Source: Streptomyces catenulae (GTDB lineage: Bacteria; Actinomycetota; Actinomycetes; Streptomycetales; Streptomycetaceae). Taken from it: a DNA stretch of 64,000 nt. This document shows positions 35,931 to 44,102 of this stretch, piece by piece (the stretch's first letter is position 1; each line of letters opens with the position of its first letter). The stretch covers positions 62,001 through 126,000 of the forward strand of contig NZ_JODY01000002.1 in assembly GCF_000718015.1 (NCBI RefSeq), read 5' to 3'. The position numbers and the translations under genes are program-made. The notes beneath the pieces are model-generated. The model made no database searches. It was not told the DNA's origin and saw nothing but the letters and a program-made list of their open reading frames with translations.

Positions 35931-35937
35931 CCGGGGT

Positions 35938-35971
35938 CCGCGGTACGGGGTGGCCGGGCCCCGTACCGCGG
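35938..35971 (+). terminator. Terminator hairpin after the giant gene
   Basis: Perfect 13-bp arms CCGCGGTACGGGG (35,938-35,950) and CCCCGTACCGCGG (35,959-35,971) with an 8-nt loop, starting 8 nt after the TAG stop. There is no T-run, as usual for Streptomyces terminators. It may limit read-through into the YbaB and EccC genes. Confidence 0.75.
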
Positions 35972-36201
35972 CCCGTCTTGCGGCCATCCGCCGTTCACCG
36001 GCCCGTCCCGGTCAGGAGGTCCCCGAACAGGGATCTGGGCAGGTGCGGGGCGGGGCGGGAGGATGTGCGTGGACCGATGCCGTTCCCCGCGCGCGACGCC
36101 CGGCGGCCACCTGTCGCCCGGTGGCGCCCGAAAGGGCCGCCGTCTTCCGTCGTGCACCGGCATCTCCGCGCCGATTTCAGCCCGCACGAGGAGCTCCGCC
36201 C

Positions 36202-36633
36202 ATGTCCGACCGCCCATCGTTCGACCTCGCGGCCCTCACGGAGCGGATGCGAAACCTTCAGGGCAGCCTCGCCGGAATGAACGACGCCGTCGGCTCGGCC
36301 GAGGCGACCGGCCACGCCGGTGGCGGTCTGGTGACCGCGAAGGTCAACGGCGAGGGCCGGGTGACGTCGCTGCGGATGGATCCGTCGGTCATCGACCCGG
36401 ACGATCCGCAGACGCTGGAGGACCTGATCATCGGCGCGATCGACGCGGCGCAGTCGACGCTCAGGGCGGCCCGCGCCGAGCAGGTCGAGGAGTTCACCCA
36501 GGGGCTCACCGGTCTCGCCGCGGGACTGCGTGAGCAGACCGCGCGCCGCCCGAAGTCCCCGCCGGTGAACCCGTTCGCCGGTCTCACCGACGGTGCCGCC
36601 CAGCCGCCCCAGGGCGGTCCCGCACCCCGCTGA
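36202..36633 (+). CDS. YbaB/EbfC-family protein of the type VII locus
   Basis: 143 residues from ATG 36,202, with GAGGAG at 36,188-36,193. Residues ~5-105 carry the YbaB/EbfC pattern: an N-terminal helix, then strands with a G-x-V-x-x-x-V-N-G-x-G-x-V segment, an L-x-[MI]-x-P-x-[VL]-[VI]-D strand, then D-P-x-x-L-E-[DE]-L and a long C-terminal helix. The last ~35 residues are Pro/Arg-rich. Classical YbaB proteins are dimeric nucleoid-associated DNA binders. YbaB-like proteins also recur in ESX loci (the mycobacterial EspL type), where their role is tied to secretion or substrate stability. The position between the giant substrate and EccC supports the second role here; this is inferred. Confidence 0.8.
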   Translation: MSDRPSFDLAALTERMRNLQGSLAGMNDAVGSAEATGHAGGGLVTAKVNGEGRVTSLRMDPSVIDPDDPQTLEDLIIGAIDAAQSTLRAARAEQVEEFTQGLTGLAAGLREQTARRPKSPPVNPFAGLTDGAAQPPQGGPAPR

Positions 36634-36693
36634 CCCGGTCAGCCGGGCCCACGCCCCCCTCTGCCGCCCCACCTCCCTGCACAGAGAGCCCTG

Positions 36694-39600
36694 ATGTCGC
36701 GGATCGTCTTCCACCGCCCCGCCCGGGTCGCCCCGCCCCAACTCCCGACCGACCCGGTGGTGGTGGCCGCGCCACCACAGCCGATCGCCAAGGACTCCGG
36801 CGCCAACTGGCTGATGCTGCTGATGCCGCTGCTGTCCAGCATCAGCATGGCCGCGTACATGATCGTCGCGGGCAAGAAGATGCTGATCCTCCTCGGCATC
36901 TCCTTCGTCCTCCTCTCCATCGGTCTCACCGTCGGCGTCCGGATGCAGATGCGCGGCAACCAGCGCAAGCAGCGGCTGAGCGCCCGTGACCGCTATCTGG
37001 AGCACCTCGTCGAGATCCGGAAGACGGCCCGTCAGGTCGCCTCCGACCAGCGCACCGTCGCCGCCTGGCAGCACCCCTCGCCGCACCGCCTGTGGGCCAT
37101 CGCCCGGCGGCGCCGCCGGGTGTGGGAGCGCCGCCCCACCGACCCGGACTTCCTCCAGATCCGCATCGGCACCGGCCGGGCGGCGCTCTCCACGCCGGTG
37201 CGGCTGGCGACCCGTAACGACCCGACGGTCGAGTACGACGCCCGGGCCAAGGCCGCCGCGGACCGGCTCATCGAGAACACCGCGAGCGTCGGCCACCAGC
37301 CGGCCACCGTCGACCTCGACCAGTCCGGCGTCATCAGCGTGGTGGGCCCGGCCGGGCGCGCCCGCGGGGTGGCCCGGGCGCTGCTGAGTCAGGTCGCGGT
37401 GTTGCACGCGCCCGACGACGTCTGTCTGACGGTCGTCACCGGCGGCTCCGAGGACGCGCAGTGGGAGTGGGCGAAGTGGCTGCCGCACACCCACGAGGAG
37501 GACGCGACGGGTGAGGCGGGCGTGGTCCCGCTGGTCGCGGAGGACTTCGACGGTGTCGCCGACCATCTCGCCGCCTGGCTGAACGCCGCGCACGAGCAGG
37601 CCGCCGCCGCCCGCCGCACCTTCACCTCCGGCCGGGAGGCCGCCGCCGGTCGCCGCCGTCTCGTCGTCCTCCTCGACGGCTACGACCCGCGCAGCGCGTG
37701 GGCCCGCTCCGCCATCGCCACCCAGCTGCTGGCGGACGCCGGTCCCGGCACCGGCGTCACCGTCGTGTGTGTGGTCGGCCGCGAGGCGGACGAGCCGACC
37801 CGTGCCGATGTCCGCGTCCATGTCGACGAGGACGGCCGGTTGCTCATCGAGAACCGCCGCGGCGACGCCCGGGGCGCCGCCCCCGTCGACGGCGCCGTCG
37901 CGGACGAGCCGAGCCCGGTGCTCTGTGCGGCGACCGCCCGTGCGCTGGCGCCGCTGCGGCTGTCCGCGGAGGGTGAGGAGATCCTCGCCCAGACCATGTC
38001 GCTGCCGAATCTGCTGGGCGTCCCGGACCTCGACTCGTTCGATCCGGAGGACCTGTGGATCGAGCCGGACTCGGAGGATGTGCTGCGCTTCCCGGTCGGC
38101 TTCGACGGCGAGGGGCGGCCGCTCGCCCTGGACCTCAAGGAGGCCGCCCAGGGCGGTATGGGCCCGCACGGGCTGGTCGTCGGTGCCACCGGTTCCGGCA
38201 AGAGTGAGCTGCTGCGGACCCTGGTCGGCGGGCTGACGGCGATCCACTCGCCGGACATCCTCAGCTTCGTCCTCGTCGACTTCAAGGGCGGTGCGACCTT
38301 CGCGGGCGTCACCGAACTCCCGCACGTGGCCGGTCTGATCACCAACCTGGTGGACGATCTGGCCCTGGTCGACCGGGTCCGTGACGCCCTCCAGGGTGAG
38401 CAGCAACGGCGGCAGAAGCTGCTGCGGGACGCCGGGAACCTCGACAACGTCCGCGAGTACCAGCTGCGCCGGGCCGCCGGGCAGACCGGTCCGGACGGGC
38501 AGCCGCTGGAGCCGCTGCCGTATCTCCTGGTCATCGTCGACGAGTTCGGTGAGCTGCTCTCCAGCCGTCCCGACTTCATCGATCTGTTCGTGCAGATCGG
38601 CCGCGTCGGCCGAAGCCTCGGTATCCACCTCCTGCTCGCCACCCAGCGGCTGGAGGAGGGCAAGCTGCGCGGTCTGGAGTCCAACCTCTCGTACCGGATC
38701 TGTCTGCGGACGTTCTCCGCGGCCGAGTCGCGCGCCGTCATCGGCACCCCGGACGCCTACCAGCTGCCGCCCATCCCCGGCTCCGCGTACCTCAAGGTCG
38801 CCGATGCGGTGTACGAGCGGTTCCGGGTCGCCCATGTCTCCGGGCCGCACGAGAGCGCCGAGGACAAGAACGCCGACGAGGGTCCGGTGGCCGCGGCGCC
38901 GGTCCCGTTCGGGCTGCGGCACGCGCCCGACCCGGACGCGGAACCGGCGCCCGAGCCCGAGCAGCGCCCCCGGCCGCTGCTGACCGGTCCCACCGAGATG
39001 CAGGTGCTGGTCGAGCGGCTGCTCCGGTCCGGTCAGGCCGTGCACCAGGTGTGGCTGCCGCCGCTGCCGCGGGCGCTGCCGCTGGACGCGCTCACCGGCC
39101 CGCTCGCCGCGTCGCCGGACGGCCCGGGGCTGCGCGCCCAGTGGTGGCCGGAGCACGGCACGCTGAAGGTGCCCGTCGGTGTCGCGGACATCCCGGTGAT
39201 GCAGCAACAGCACCCGGTCGTCCCGGACTTCGCCCACGAGTACGGGCATCTCGCCCTCATCGGCGCGCCGCAGTCCGGCAAGAGCATGTTCCTGCGCACC
39301 CTCATGCTCTCCGCGATGGCGACCCACTCCCCCGACGAGATCCAGTTCCTCTGCGTCGACTTCGGCGGCGGGGCGCTCCAGCCGTTCGACCGGGCGCCGC
39401 ACGTCAGCGGCGTGGTGGGGCGGCACGACCTGGAGCGGGTGCAGCGTGCGCTGGCCGAGGTGGTCCAGCTGGTGACCGAGCGGGAGCAGCTCTTCCGGGA
39501 GCTGGGCATCGACTCCGCCGAGGAGTTCCGGCGCCGCCGGGCGGCCGGGAAGCTGCCCGACGGTGTCCGCAGCGCCGACATCTTCCTGCTCCTCGACAAC

Positions 39601-40782
39601 TGGGCCGGACTCCGCGGTGAGCTGCTCGACAAGATCGACATCGACGCCACCGTCCTGGACATCGCGGCGCGCGGTCTGGGCGTCGGCATCCACCTGGTGC
39701 TGACCGCCAACCGCTGGGCGGATCTGCGGCTGGCGCTGCGCGACAGCATCGCCGCGCGGCTGGAGCTGCGGCTCAACGACCCCGCCGAGTCGGAGATCGA
39801 CCGCCGTGCGGCGCGCCGCTTCGCCTCCTCGACGGCCCCGGGCCGCGGTCTGGCCCCCGGTGGGGTGCAGTTCCAGGTGGCGCTGCCGCGGCTGGACGGG
39901 ATGGACACCCTCGACGGGCTGGCCGAGGCGCAACAGGACGCCCTCACCAAGATCGCCGACTCCTGGCCGACGGCCGCGGCGCCGCCGATCCGGATGCTGC
40001 CGGAGCGGATCGACCGCACCGAACTGGCGGCGCTGCCCGCCGCGTCCGACCGTCCGTCGGCGGGTGTGCCGATCGGTGTGGCCGAGCAGGATCTGCTCCC
40101 GGTCCACCTGGAGCTGACCGACGCGGACCCGCACTTCCTGGTGTTCGGCGACTCCGGCTCCGGCAAGTCGGCGTTCCTGCGCAGCTGGCTGACGGGGATG
40201 GCCGAGCGGTACTCCGCGTGGGAGGCCCGTTTCATCGTCGTCGACTACCGGCGTTCGCTGCTCGGCATCGTCCCCGAGGAGCACCTCGGTGCGTACGCGG
40301 GCGACGCCACCGCCGCCGCGTTCTACGCGGAGCAGGTCGCCGAGAAGCTCGCCGAGCGGATGCCCCCGGCCGACGTCACCCACCAGCAGCTGCGCGACCG
40401 CGACTGGTGGGAGGGGCCGGAGCTGTATGTCGTCGTGGACGACTACGACCTGGTCGCCAACGGGCGGCAGTCGCCGCTGGCGCCGCTGGTGGACTATCTG
40501 CCGCAAGCCCGTGAGCTGGGCTTCCATCTGGTGACGGCGCGCCGGGTGTCGGGTTTCGCGCGGACCGCGATGACCGATCCGATGCTGACCCGGGCGCGGG
40601 AGCTGGGCGCCTCCGGGCTGGTGCTGTCCGGCGAGCCGAAGGAGGGCGTGGTGCTGGGCGGCGAGCGTGCCGAGCCGCGGGTGCCGGGCCGTGGTGTGCT
40701 GGTGCAGCGCCGCGCGCCGCGGACGGTGGTGCAACTGGCGCTCACCGAGGCGGACGCCACCGATCAGGGCGACGGCTACTGA
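36694..40782 (+). CDS. eccC: EccC-type type VII secretion FtsK/SpoIIIE ATPase
   Basis: 1,362 residues, normal length for a fused EccCa/EccCb protein. Two hydrophobic segments at residues ~34-55 and ~59-80 anchor it in the membrane. Three FtsK-like ATPase domains follow, with P-loops GATGSGKS (497-504), GAPQSGKS (857-864) and GDSGSGKS (1152-1159). Each has a Walker B strand: VLVDFKGG, LCVDFGGG and IVVDYRRS. EccC is the motor of ESX systems and recognises WXG100-type substrates through its ATPase domains, the last of which binds export signals in known systems. The ATG at 36,694 lies 60 nt after the YbaB stop, with only a weak AGAGAG upstream, so translation may partly depend on the gene before. 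EccB, EccD, EccE and mycosin genes are not in this window. Confidence 0.93.
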   Translation: MSRIVFHRPARVAPPQLPTDPVVVAAPPQPIAKDSGANWLMLLMPLLSSISMAAYMIVAGKKMLILLGISFVLLSIGLTVGVRMQMRGNQRKQRLSARDRYLEHLVEIRKTARQVASDQRTVAAWQHPSPHRLWAIARRRRRVWERRPTDPDFLQIRIGTGRAALSTPVRLATRNDPTVEYDARAKAAADRLIENTASVGHQPATVDLDQSGVISVVGPAGRARGVARALLSQVAVLHAPDDVCLTVVTGGSEDAQWEWAKWLPHTHEEDATGEAGVVPLVAEDFDGVADHLAAWLNAAHEQAAAARRTFTSGREAAAGRRRLVVLLDGYDPRSAWARSAIATQLLADAGPGTGVTVVCVVGREADEPTRADVRVHVDEDGRLLIENRRGDARGAAPVDGAVADEPSPVLCAATARALAPLRLSAEGEEILAQTMSLPNLLGVPDLDSFDPEDLWIEPDSEDVLRFPVGFDGEGRPLALDLKEAAQGGMGPHGLVVGATGSGKSELLRTLVGGLTAIHSPDILSFVLVDFKGGATFAGVTELPHVAGLITNLVDDLALVDRVRDALQGEQQRRQKLLRDAGNLDNVREYQLRRAAGQTGPDGQPLEPLPYLLVIVDEFGELLSSRPDFIDLFVQIGRVGRSLGIHLLLATQRLEEGKLRGLESNLSYRICLRTFSAAESRAVIGTPDAYQLPPIPGSAYLKVADAVYERFRVAHVSGPHESAEDKNADEGPVAAAPVPFGLRHAPDPDAEPAPEPEQRPRPLLTGPTEMQVLVERLLRSGQAVHQVWLPPLPRALPLDALTGPLAASPDGPGLRAQWWPEHGTLKVPVGVADIPVMQQQHPVVPDFAHEYGHLALIGAPQSGKSMFLRTLMLSAMATHSPDEIQFLCVDFGGGALQPFDRAPHVSGVVGRHDLERVQRALAEVVQLVTEREQLFRELGIDSAEEFRRRRAAGKLPDGVRSADIFLLLDNWAGLRGELLDKIDIDATVLDIAARGLGVGIHLVLTANRWADLRLALRDSIAARLELRLNDPAESEIDRRAARRFASSTAPGRGLAPGGVQFQVALPRLDGMDTLDGLAEAQQDALTKIADSWPTAAAPPIRMLPERIDRTELAALPAASDRPSAGVPIGVAEQDLLPVHLELTDADPHFLVFGDSGSGKSAFLRSWLTGMAERYSAWEARFIVVDYRRSLLGIVPEEHLGAYAGDATAAAFYAEQVAEKLAERMPPADVTHQQLRDRDWWEGPELYVVVDDYDLVANGRQSPLAPLVDYLPQARELGFHLVTARRVSGFARTAMTDPMLTRARELGASGLVLSGEPKEGVVLGGERAEPRVPGRGVLVQRRAPRTVVQLALTEADATDQGDGY

Positions 40783-40812
40783 CCGCCGCACCGCGCTGAA
40801 TCCCGTACGTCC

Positions 40813-40839
40813 GTGGGGCCCGGTCCGTCCGGGCCCCAC
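40813..40839. terminator. Bidirectional terminator between eccC and the SpoIIE-type gene
   Basis: Perfect 11-bp arms GTGGGGCCCGG (40,813-40,823) and CCGGGCCCCAC (40,829-40,839) with a TCCGT loop. It lies in the 75-bp gap between two convergent genes, so it can stop transcripts from both sides. Confidence 0.85.
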
Positions 40840-40857
40840 CGGCGTGTACGGGCCGGG

Positions 40858-43659
40858 TCATTCGAGGTCGTCCCACTGGTCGAGCAGGTCCTCGTCGCTC
40901 AGCTCCTCGGTGGGCATCGCGGGCGGCTCCAGGGACTGTTCGGTCCACACCACCTTGCCGCGGTCGGGGTAGCGGGTCCCCCAGCGTTCGGCGAACTGCG
41001 AGACCAGGTAGAGCCCGCGACCGCCCTCGTCGGTCATCGCGGCGCGCCGCAGATGCGGGGCGGTGGGGCTGCCGTCGGAGACCTCGCAGATCAGGCTGCG
41101 GGCCCGCAGCAGCCGTACGCGGACCGGGCCGGTGGCGTAGCGGATGGCGTTGGTGACGAGTTCGCTGAGGATGAGTTCGGTGGCGAAGCCCAGGTCGGCC
41201 AGGCCCCAGGAGCCGAGCCGCCCGGCGACCTCCGCGCGGACCGGGGCGACGGCCGACGGGTCGCTCGGGACGGCCCATTCGGCGACGTGGTCGGAGTCGA
41301 GGCGGCGGGTGGCGGCGACGAGCAGCGTGATGTCGTCGCGGGACCGCGGTCCGACCATGGCGTCGATGACCGCCTGGCAGGTCTCCTCCGGTCCGGCGTC
41401 GGGCAGCCCGGCGAGGACGTCGCGGAGCGCGGCCAGACCGACGTCGACGTCGCGGTGGTACTCACGGATCAGCCCCTTGGTGAAGAGCACCAGCCGACTG
41501 CCCTCGGGCAGCTCCAGCGTCGCGGTCTCGAAGGGTTCGCCGCCCAGACCGAGCGGCGGCGAGACGGGGATGTCGGGGAAGCTGACGGTGCCGTCGGGCA
41601 GCACCAGCGCCGGGGTGGGGAGCCCGTTGGACGCGAAGGTGCAGCGTCCGGCGGCGGGGTCGTAGACCGCGTAGAGACAGGCGGCGCCGGAGACCTGGGC
41701 GGAGCCGGTGGCGCCGCTGTCGTCGATCCGGCCGACCAGTTCGTCGAGGTAGCCGAGGAGTTCGTCGGGCGGCAGGTCCAGCGCGGAGAAGTTGTGCACG
41801 GCGGTACGCAGCCGGCCCATGGTGGCGACGGCGTGCAGCCCGTGGCCGACGACGTCCCCGACGACCAGCGCGACGCGGGCGCCGGGCAGCGGGATGACGT
41901 CGAACCAGTCGCCGCCCACCCCCGCCTCCTCGGCCGGAAGGTAGCGGTAGGCGGCGTCCACGGCGTCCTGGTCGGGGAGCCCGCCGGGCAGCAGGCTGCG
42001 CTGGAGGGTGACGGCGGTGGTGTGTTCGCGGGTGTAGCGGCGGGCGTTGTCGATACAGACCGCGGTCCGCCCGACCAGTTCCTCGGCGAGCGCCAGATCG
42101 TCCTCGTCGAACGGTCCGGACGCCTCGGTGCGCCAGAACTCCGCCAGCCCCAGCACCCGTCCGCGGGCCCGGACCGGCACGCTGATCAGCGAGACGAGAC
42201 CGAGGGCGTGGATCCGCTCGGCCCGCCCGGCGTCCGCGGGCCCGACGCTCCCGTCCGCGGCGGCACCGGCCCGCTCCGGCCCCCCGGTCAGCTCCGGCGC
42301 CTCGGACAGATCGGCGACGAGGACCGGCTCCCCCTCGGCGAGCGCCCGGGCGTGGGCGGCGGGCCGCACCGCGGTGACCGGCTCGCCGACGGGGAAGATC
42401 GCGCTGCCGCCGTCCGGCCCGGTGCCCTGGGTGACCGTGGTGACGGCCGTACGGCGCAGCGGCTTGCCGGAGTCGTCCGGTTCGTCGCCGCGCAGCACGG
42501 GGTCGGAGAGGTCGATGGTGGCGACGTCGGCGAAGCGCGGCACGGCGACATCGGTCATCTCACCGGCGGTGCGCCGCACGTCGAGGGTGCTGCCGACCCG
42601 GGCTCCGGCGTCGTGCAGCAGCCGCAGCCGCTCCCGCGCGGCCTCGGCGCGGCCGGTGACCGCCTGGAGTTCGGTGGTGTCGCGGAGCGTCGCGACGCTG
42701 CTCGCCACGCCGCGCGGGCTGTCGGTGAGGCGGACGTTGATGACCAGCAGCCGGTCGCCCGAGGGCCGGACGGCGTCCGACACGGCGCGCCGCTCGGTGA
42801 GCAGCGCGGCGACGGACGGTTCCAGGTCCAGTTCGGCCACCAGCCGCCCCTCGGCGTCCGGTGCCAGGTCCAGCAGCCGCCGCGCCTCGTCGTTGGTGAG
42901 CAGCAGCCGCCCCTCCGCGTCCACGATCAGCACGCCCTCGCGGACGGCGTGCAGCACCGCGTCGTGGTGTTCGTACATCCGCGTCATCTCGGCGGGCCCC
43001 AGGCCGTGGGTCTGGCGGCGCAGGCGGCGGGCGGCGAGGACGGTCCCGGCGGCGGAGAGCACCAGGACGCCCGCGGCGCTCCCGAGGAGGGCGGGGAGTT
43101 CCCCGGCGGTGGTGTTCTGCGCCCGTTTGACGGTGACTCCGGCCACGGCGAGCCCGGCGATCGAGCCGTTGCCGCGCTCGACGGGGACGACGGAGGTGAC
43201 GGTGATGCCGCGGATCCCGGGGATGGTGCGGGTGAAGGCGCCCTCGGTGAGGGCCGCCCGGTAACTCCGGTCGGCCTCCTTCCCGATGAGCGACGGATCG
43301 GGGTCGGTGTAGCGGATGCCGTCGGGGTTGAGGAGGACGACGAAGTCGACGTCGGCGGCTCTGCGGACCGCCTCGGCGCGCGGCTGCAGCTCCGCGGTGG
43401 GGTTCTTGCCGTCCAGCGCCTGTGCGGTGCCGGGGGCGTGGGCGAACGACTCGACGACGGCGCGGGTGCGGTGCTGGGCGTCGCGGGTGCTGGCGTTGCG
43501 CGACTGGAGCACCAGCGCCAGCGCGGCGATGGCCACGAGGACGACCACCAGCACCAGTTGCACCAGCATCAGCTGTCCCGCGAGGCTCCGCGCGTTCCAA
43601 GGGAAGCGCAGGGCCCGCGGTGCTGCGGAGCCCGGTGCCCGGTGCCCGTTCTTGCGCAT
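40858..43659 (-). CDS. Membrane-bound sensor phosphatase: Cache-like, PAS, GAF, PP2C (SpoIIE) and HATPase
   Basis: 933 residues from ATG 43,659. One TM helix at ~29-51 and another at ~188-210 bracket an extracytoplasmic sensor with a PDC/Cache-like pattern (D-P-D-P-x-x-I-G-K, then G-I-x-G-I-T-V-T-S-x-V-P-V). This recalls the CitA/DcuS ligand-binding fold. Inside the cell come a PAS domain (~225-335), a GAF domain (~345-560), a PP2C domain of SpoIIE/RsbU type (~580-790, with GGDWFDV and VVGDVVGHG metal-binding Asp residues) and a C-terminal anti-sigma-type HATPase (~800-925, with ELVTNAIRY). Such proteins dephosphorylate anti-anti-sigma factors and may also carry anti-sigma kinase activity. 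A SigB/SigF-type sigma gene lies 9 kb away, so it could belong to that switch; this is speculative. It is convergent with eccC and not part of that operon. Confidence 0.9.
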   Translation of the reverse strand: MRKNGHRAPGSAAPRALRFPWNARSLAGQLMLVQLVLVVVLVAIAALALVLQSRNASTRDAQHRTRAVVESFAHAPGTAQALDGKNPTAELQPRAEAVRRAADVDFVVLLNPDGIRYTDPDPSLIGKEADRSYRAALTEGAFTRTIPGIRGITVTSVVPVERGNGSIAGLAVAGVTVKRAQNTTAGELPALLGSAAGVLVLSAAGTVLAARRLRRQTHGLGPAEMTRMYEHHDAVLHAVREGVLIVDAEGRLLLTNDEARRLLDLAPDAEGRLVAELDLEPSVAALLTERRAVSDAVRPSGDRLLVINVRLTDSPRGVASSVATLRDTTELQAVTGRAEAARERLRLLHDAGARVGSTLDVRRTAGEMTDVAVPRFADVATIDLSDPVLRGDEPDDSGKPLRRTAVTTVTQGTGPDGGSAIFPVGEPVTAVRPAAHARALAEGEPVLVADLSEAPELTGGPERAGAAADGSVGPADAGRAERIHALGLVSLISVPVRARGRVLGLAEFWRTEASGPFDEDDLALAEELVGRTAVCIDNARRYTREHTTAVTLQRSLLPGGLPDQDAVDAAYRYLPAEEAGVGGDWFDVIPLPGARVALVVGDVVGHGLHAVATMGRLRTAVHNFSALDLPPDELLGYLDELVGRIDDSGATGSAQVSGAACLYAVYDPAAGRCTFASNGLPTPALVLPDGTVSFPDIPVSPPLGLGGEPFETATLELPEGSRLVLFTKGLIREYHRDVDVGLAALRDVLAGLPDAGPEETCQAVIDAMVGPRSRDDITLLVAATRRLDSDHVAEWAVPSDPSAVAPVRAEVAGRLGSWGLADLGFATELILSELVTNAIRYATGPVRVRLLRARSLICEVSDGSPTAPHLRRAAMTDEGGRGLYLVSQFAERWGTRYPDRGKVVWTEQSLEPPAMPTEELSDEDLLDQWDDLE

Positions 43660-43737
43660 GCGCTACCCGTCACCCGCCGGATCGCCACACACGCCTCGGT
43701 CGGAGACCGGCCCGGCCCGGTGGCTGAGGAACTGGAA

Positions 43738-43780
43738 GCATATCGACGCAAATATACCAATTTATCACCACAGCCGTACG
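43738..43780 (-). promoter_or_regulatory. AT-rich island upstream of the sensor phosphatase gene; likely promoter region
   Basis: The 502-bp gap 43,660-44,161 separates divergent genes. Bases 43,738-43,780 are unusually AT-rich for this genome, with ATATCGACGCAAATATACC and TTTATCA, about 80-120 nt upstream of the phosphatase ATG. I could not fix a -35/-10 pair with good spacing. A weak GCGG/CCGC hairpin followed by six Ts lies at 43,858-43,879. The rest of the gap holds two large hairpins and the TetR promoter, listed separately. Confidence 0.4.
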
Positions 43781-43971
43781 GCAACCGCGGCACCCATCAC
43801 CCGTTCCGCCGCATCCCCCTACTCCACTCGGGCCCCACGCCAACCACCCGCCCCATCGCGGCCGTTACCGCAATTTTTTCAGCCATTCGGGAGGTTTAGG
43901 AGAGGCGAGGAGGGGACCGCGCACCGCACGAAGAATGCACGGCTCACACCGGCAAAGAACCGCAAAGTGGC

Positions 43972-44070
43972 AGCGCCCGTGCGCCGCGTCCTTGCGATTC
44001 CTCGCTCGGACGCTGCGCACGGGCGCTACCAAGGACTGGTTCGGACGATCCCCCGCGTCGTCCGAACCAG
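43972..44070. repeat. Two adjacent long inverted repeats upstream of the TetR gene
   Basis: Hairpin 1 has 20-nt arms at 43,972-43,991 and 44,008-44,027 that pair at 19 of 20 positions around a 16-nt loop. The outer 13 bp, AGCGCCCGTGCGC against GCGCACGGGCGCT, are perfect. Hairpin 2 has perfect 13-bp arms CTGGTTCGGACGA (44,036-44,048) and TCGTCCGAACCAG (44,058-44,070) with a 9-nt loop. Neither has a T-run and no gene ends here. They could be a structured RNA, a leader element or a dispersed palindromic repeat. Confidence 0.75.
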
Positions 44071-44102
44071 CCGGAGCGGCCGGAATTCGCACCTGGAAAG
44101 GC

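Noticed and set aside
35995..40839. Antisense ORF of 1,614 codons opposite ybaB and eccC
   Set aside because: The plus-strand frame has three P-loops and Walker B motifs; the minus frame has none and low-complexity content.
40813..43899. Plus-strand ORF of 1,028 codons opposite the sensor phosphatase
   Set aside because: The minus strand encodes clear PAS, GAF, PP2C and HATPase blocks; the plus frame is a shadow.
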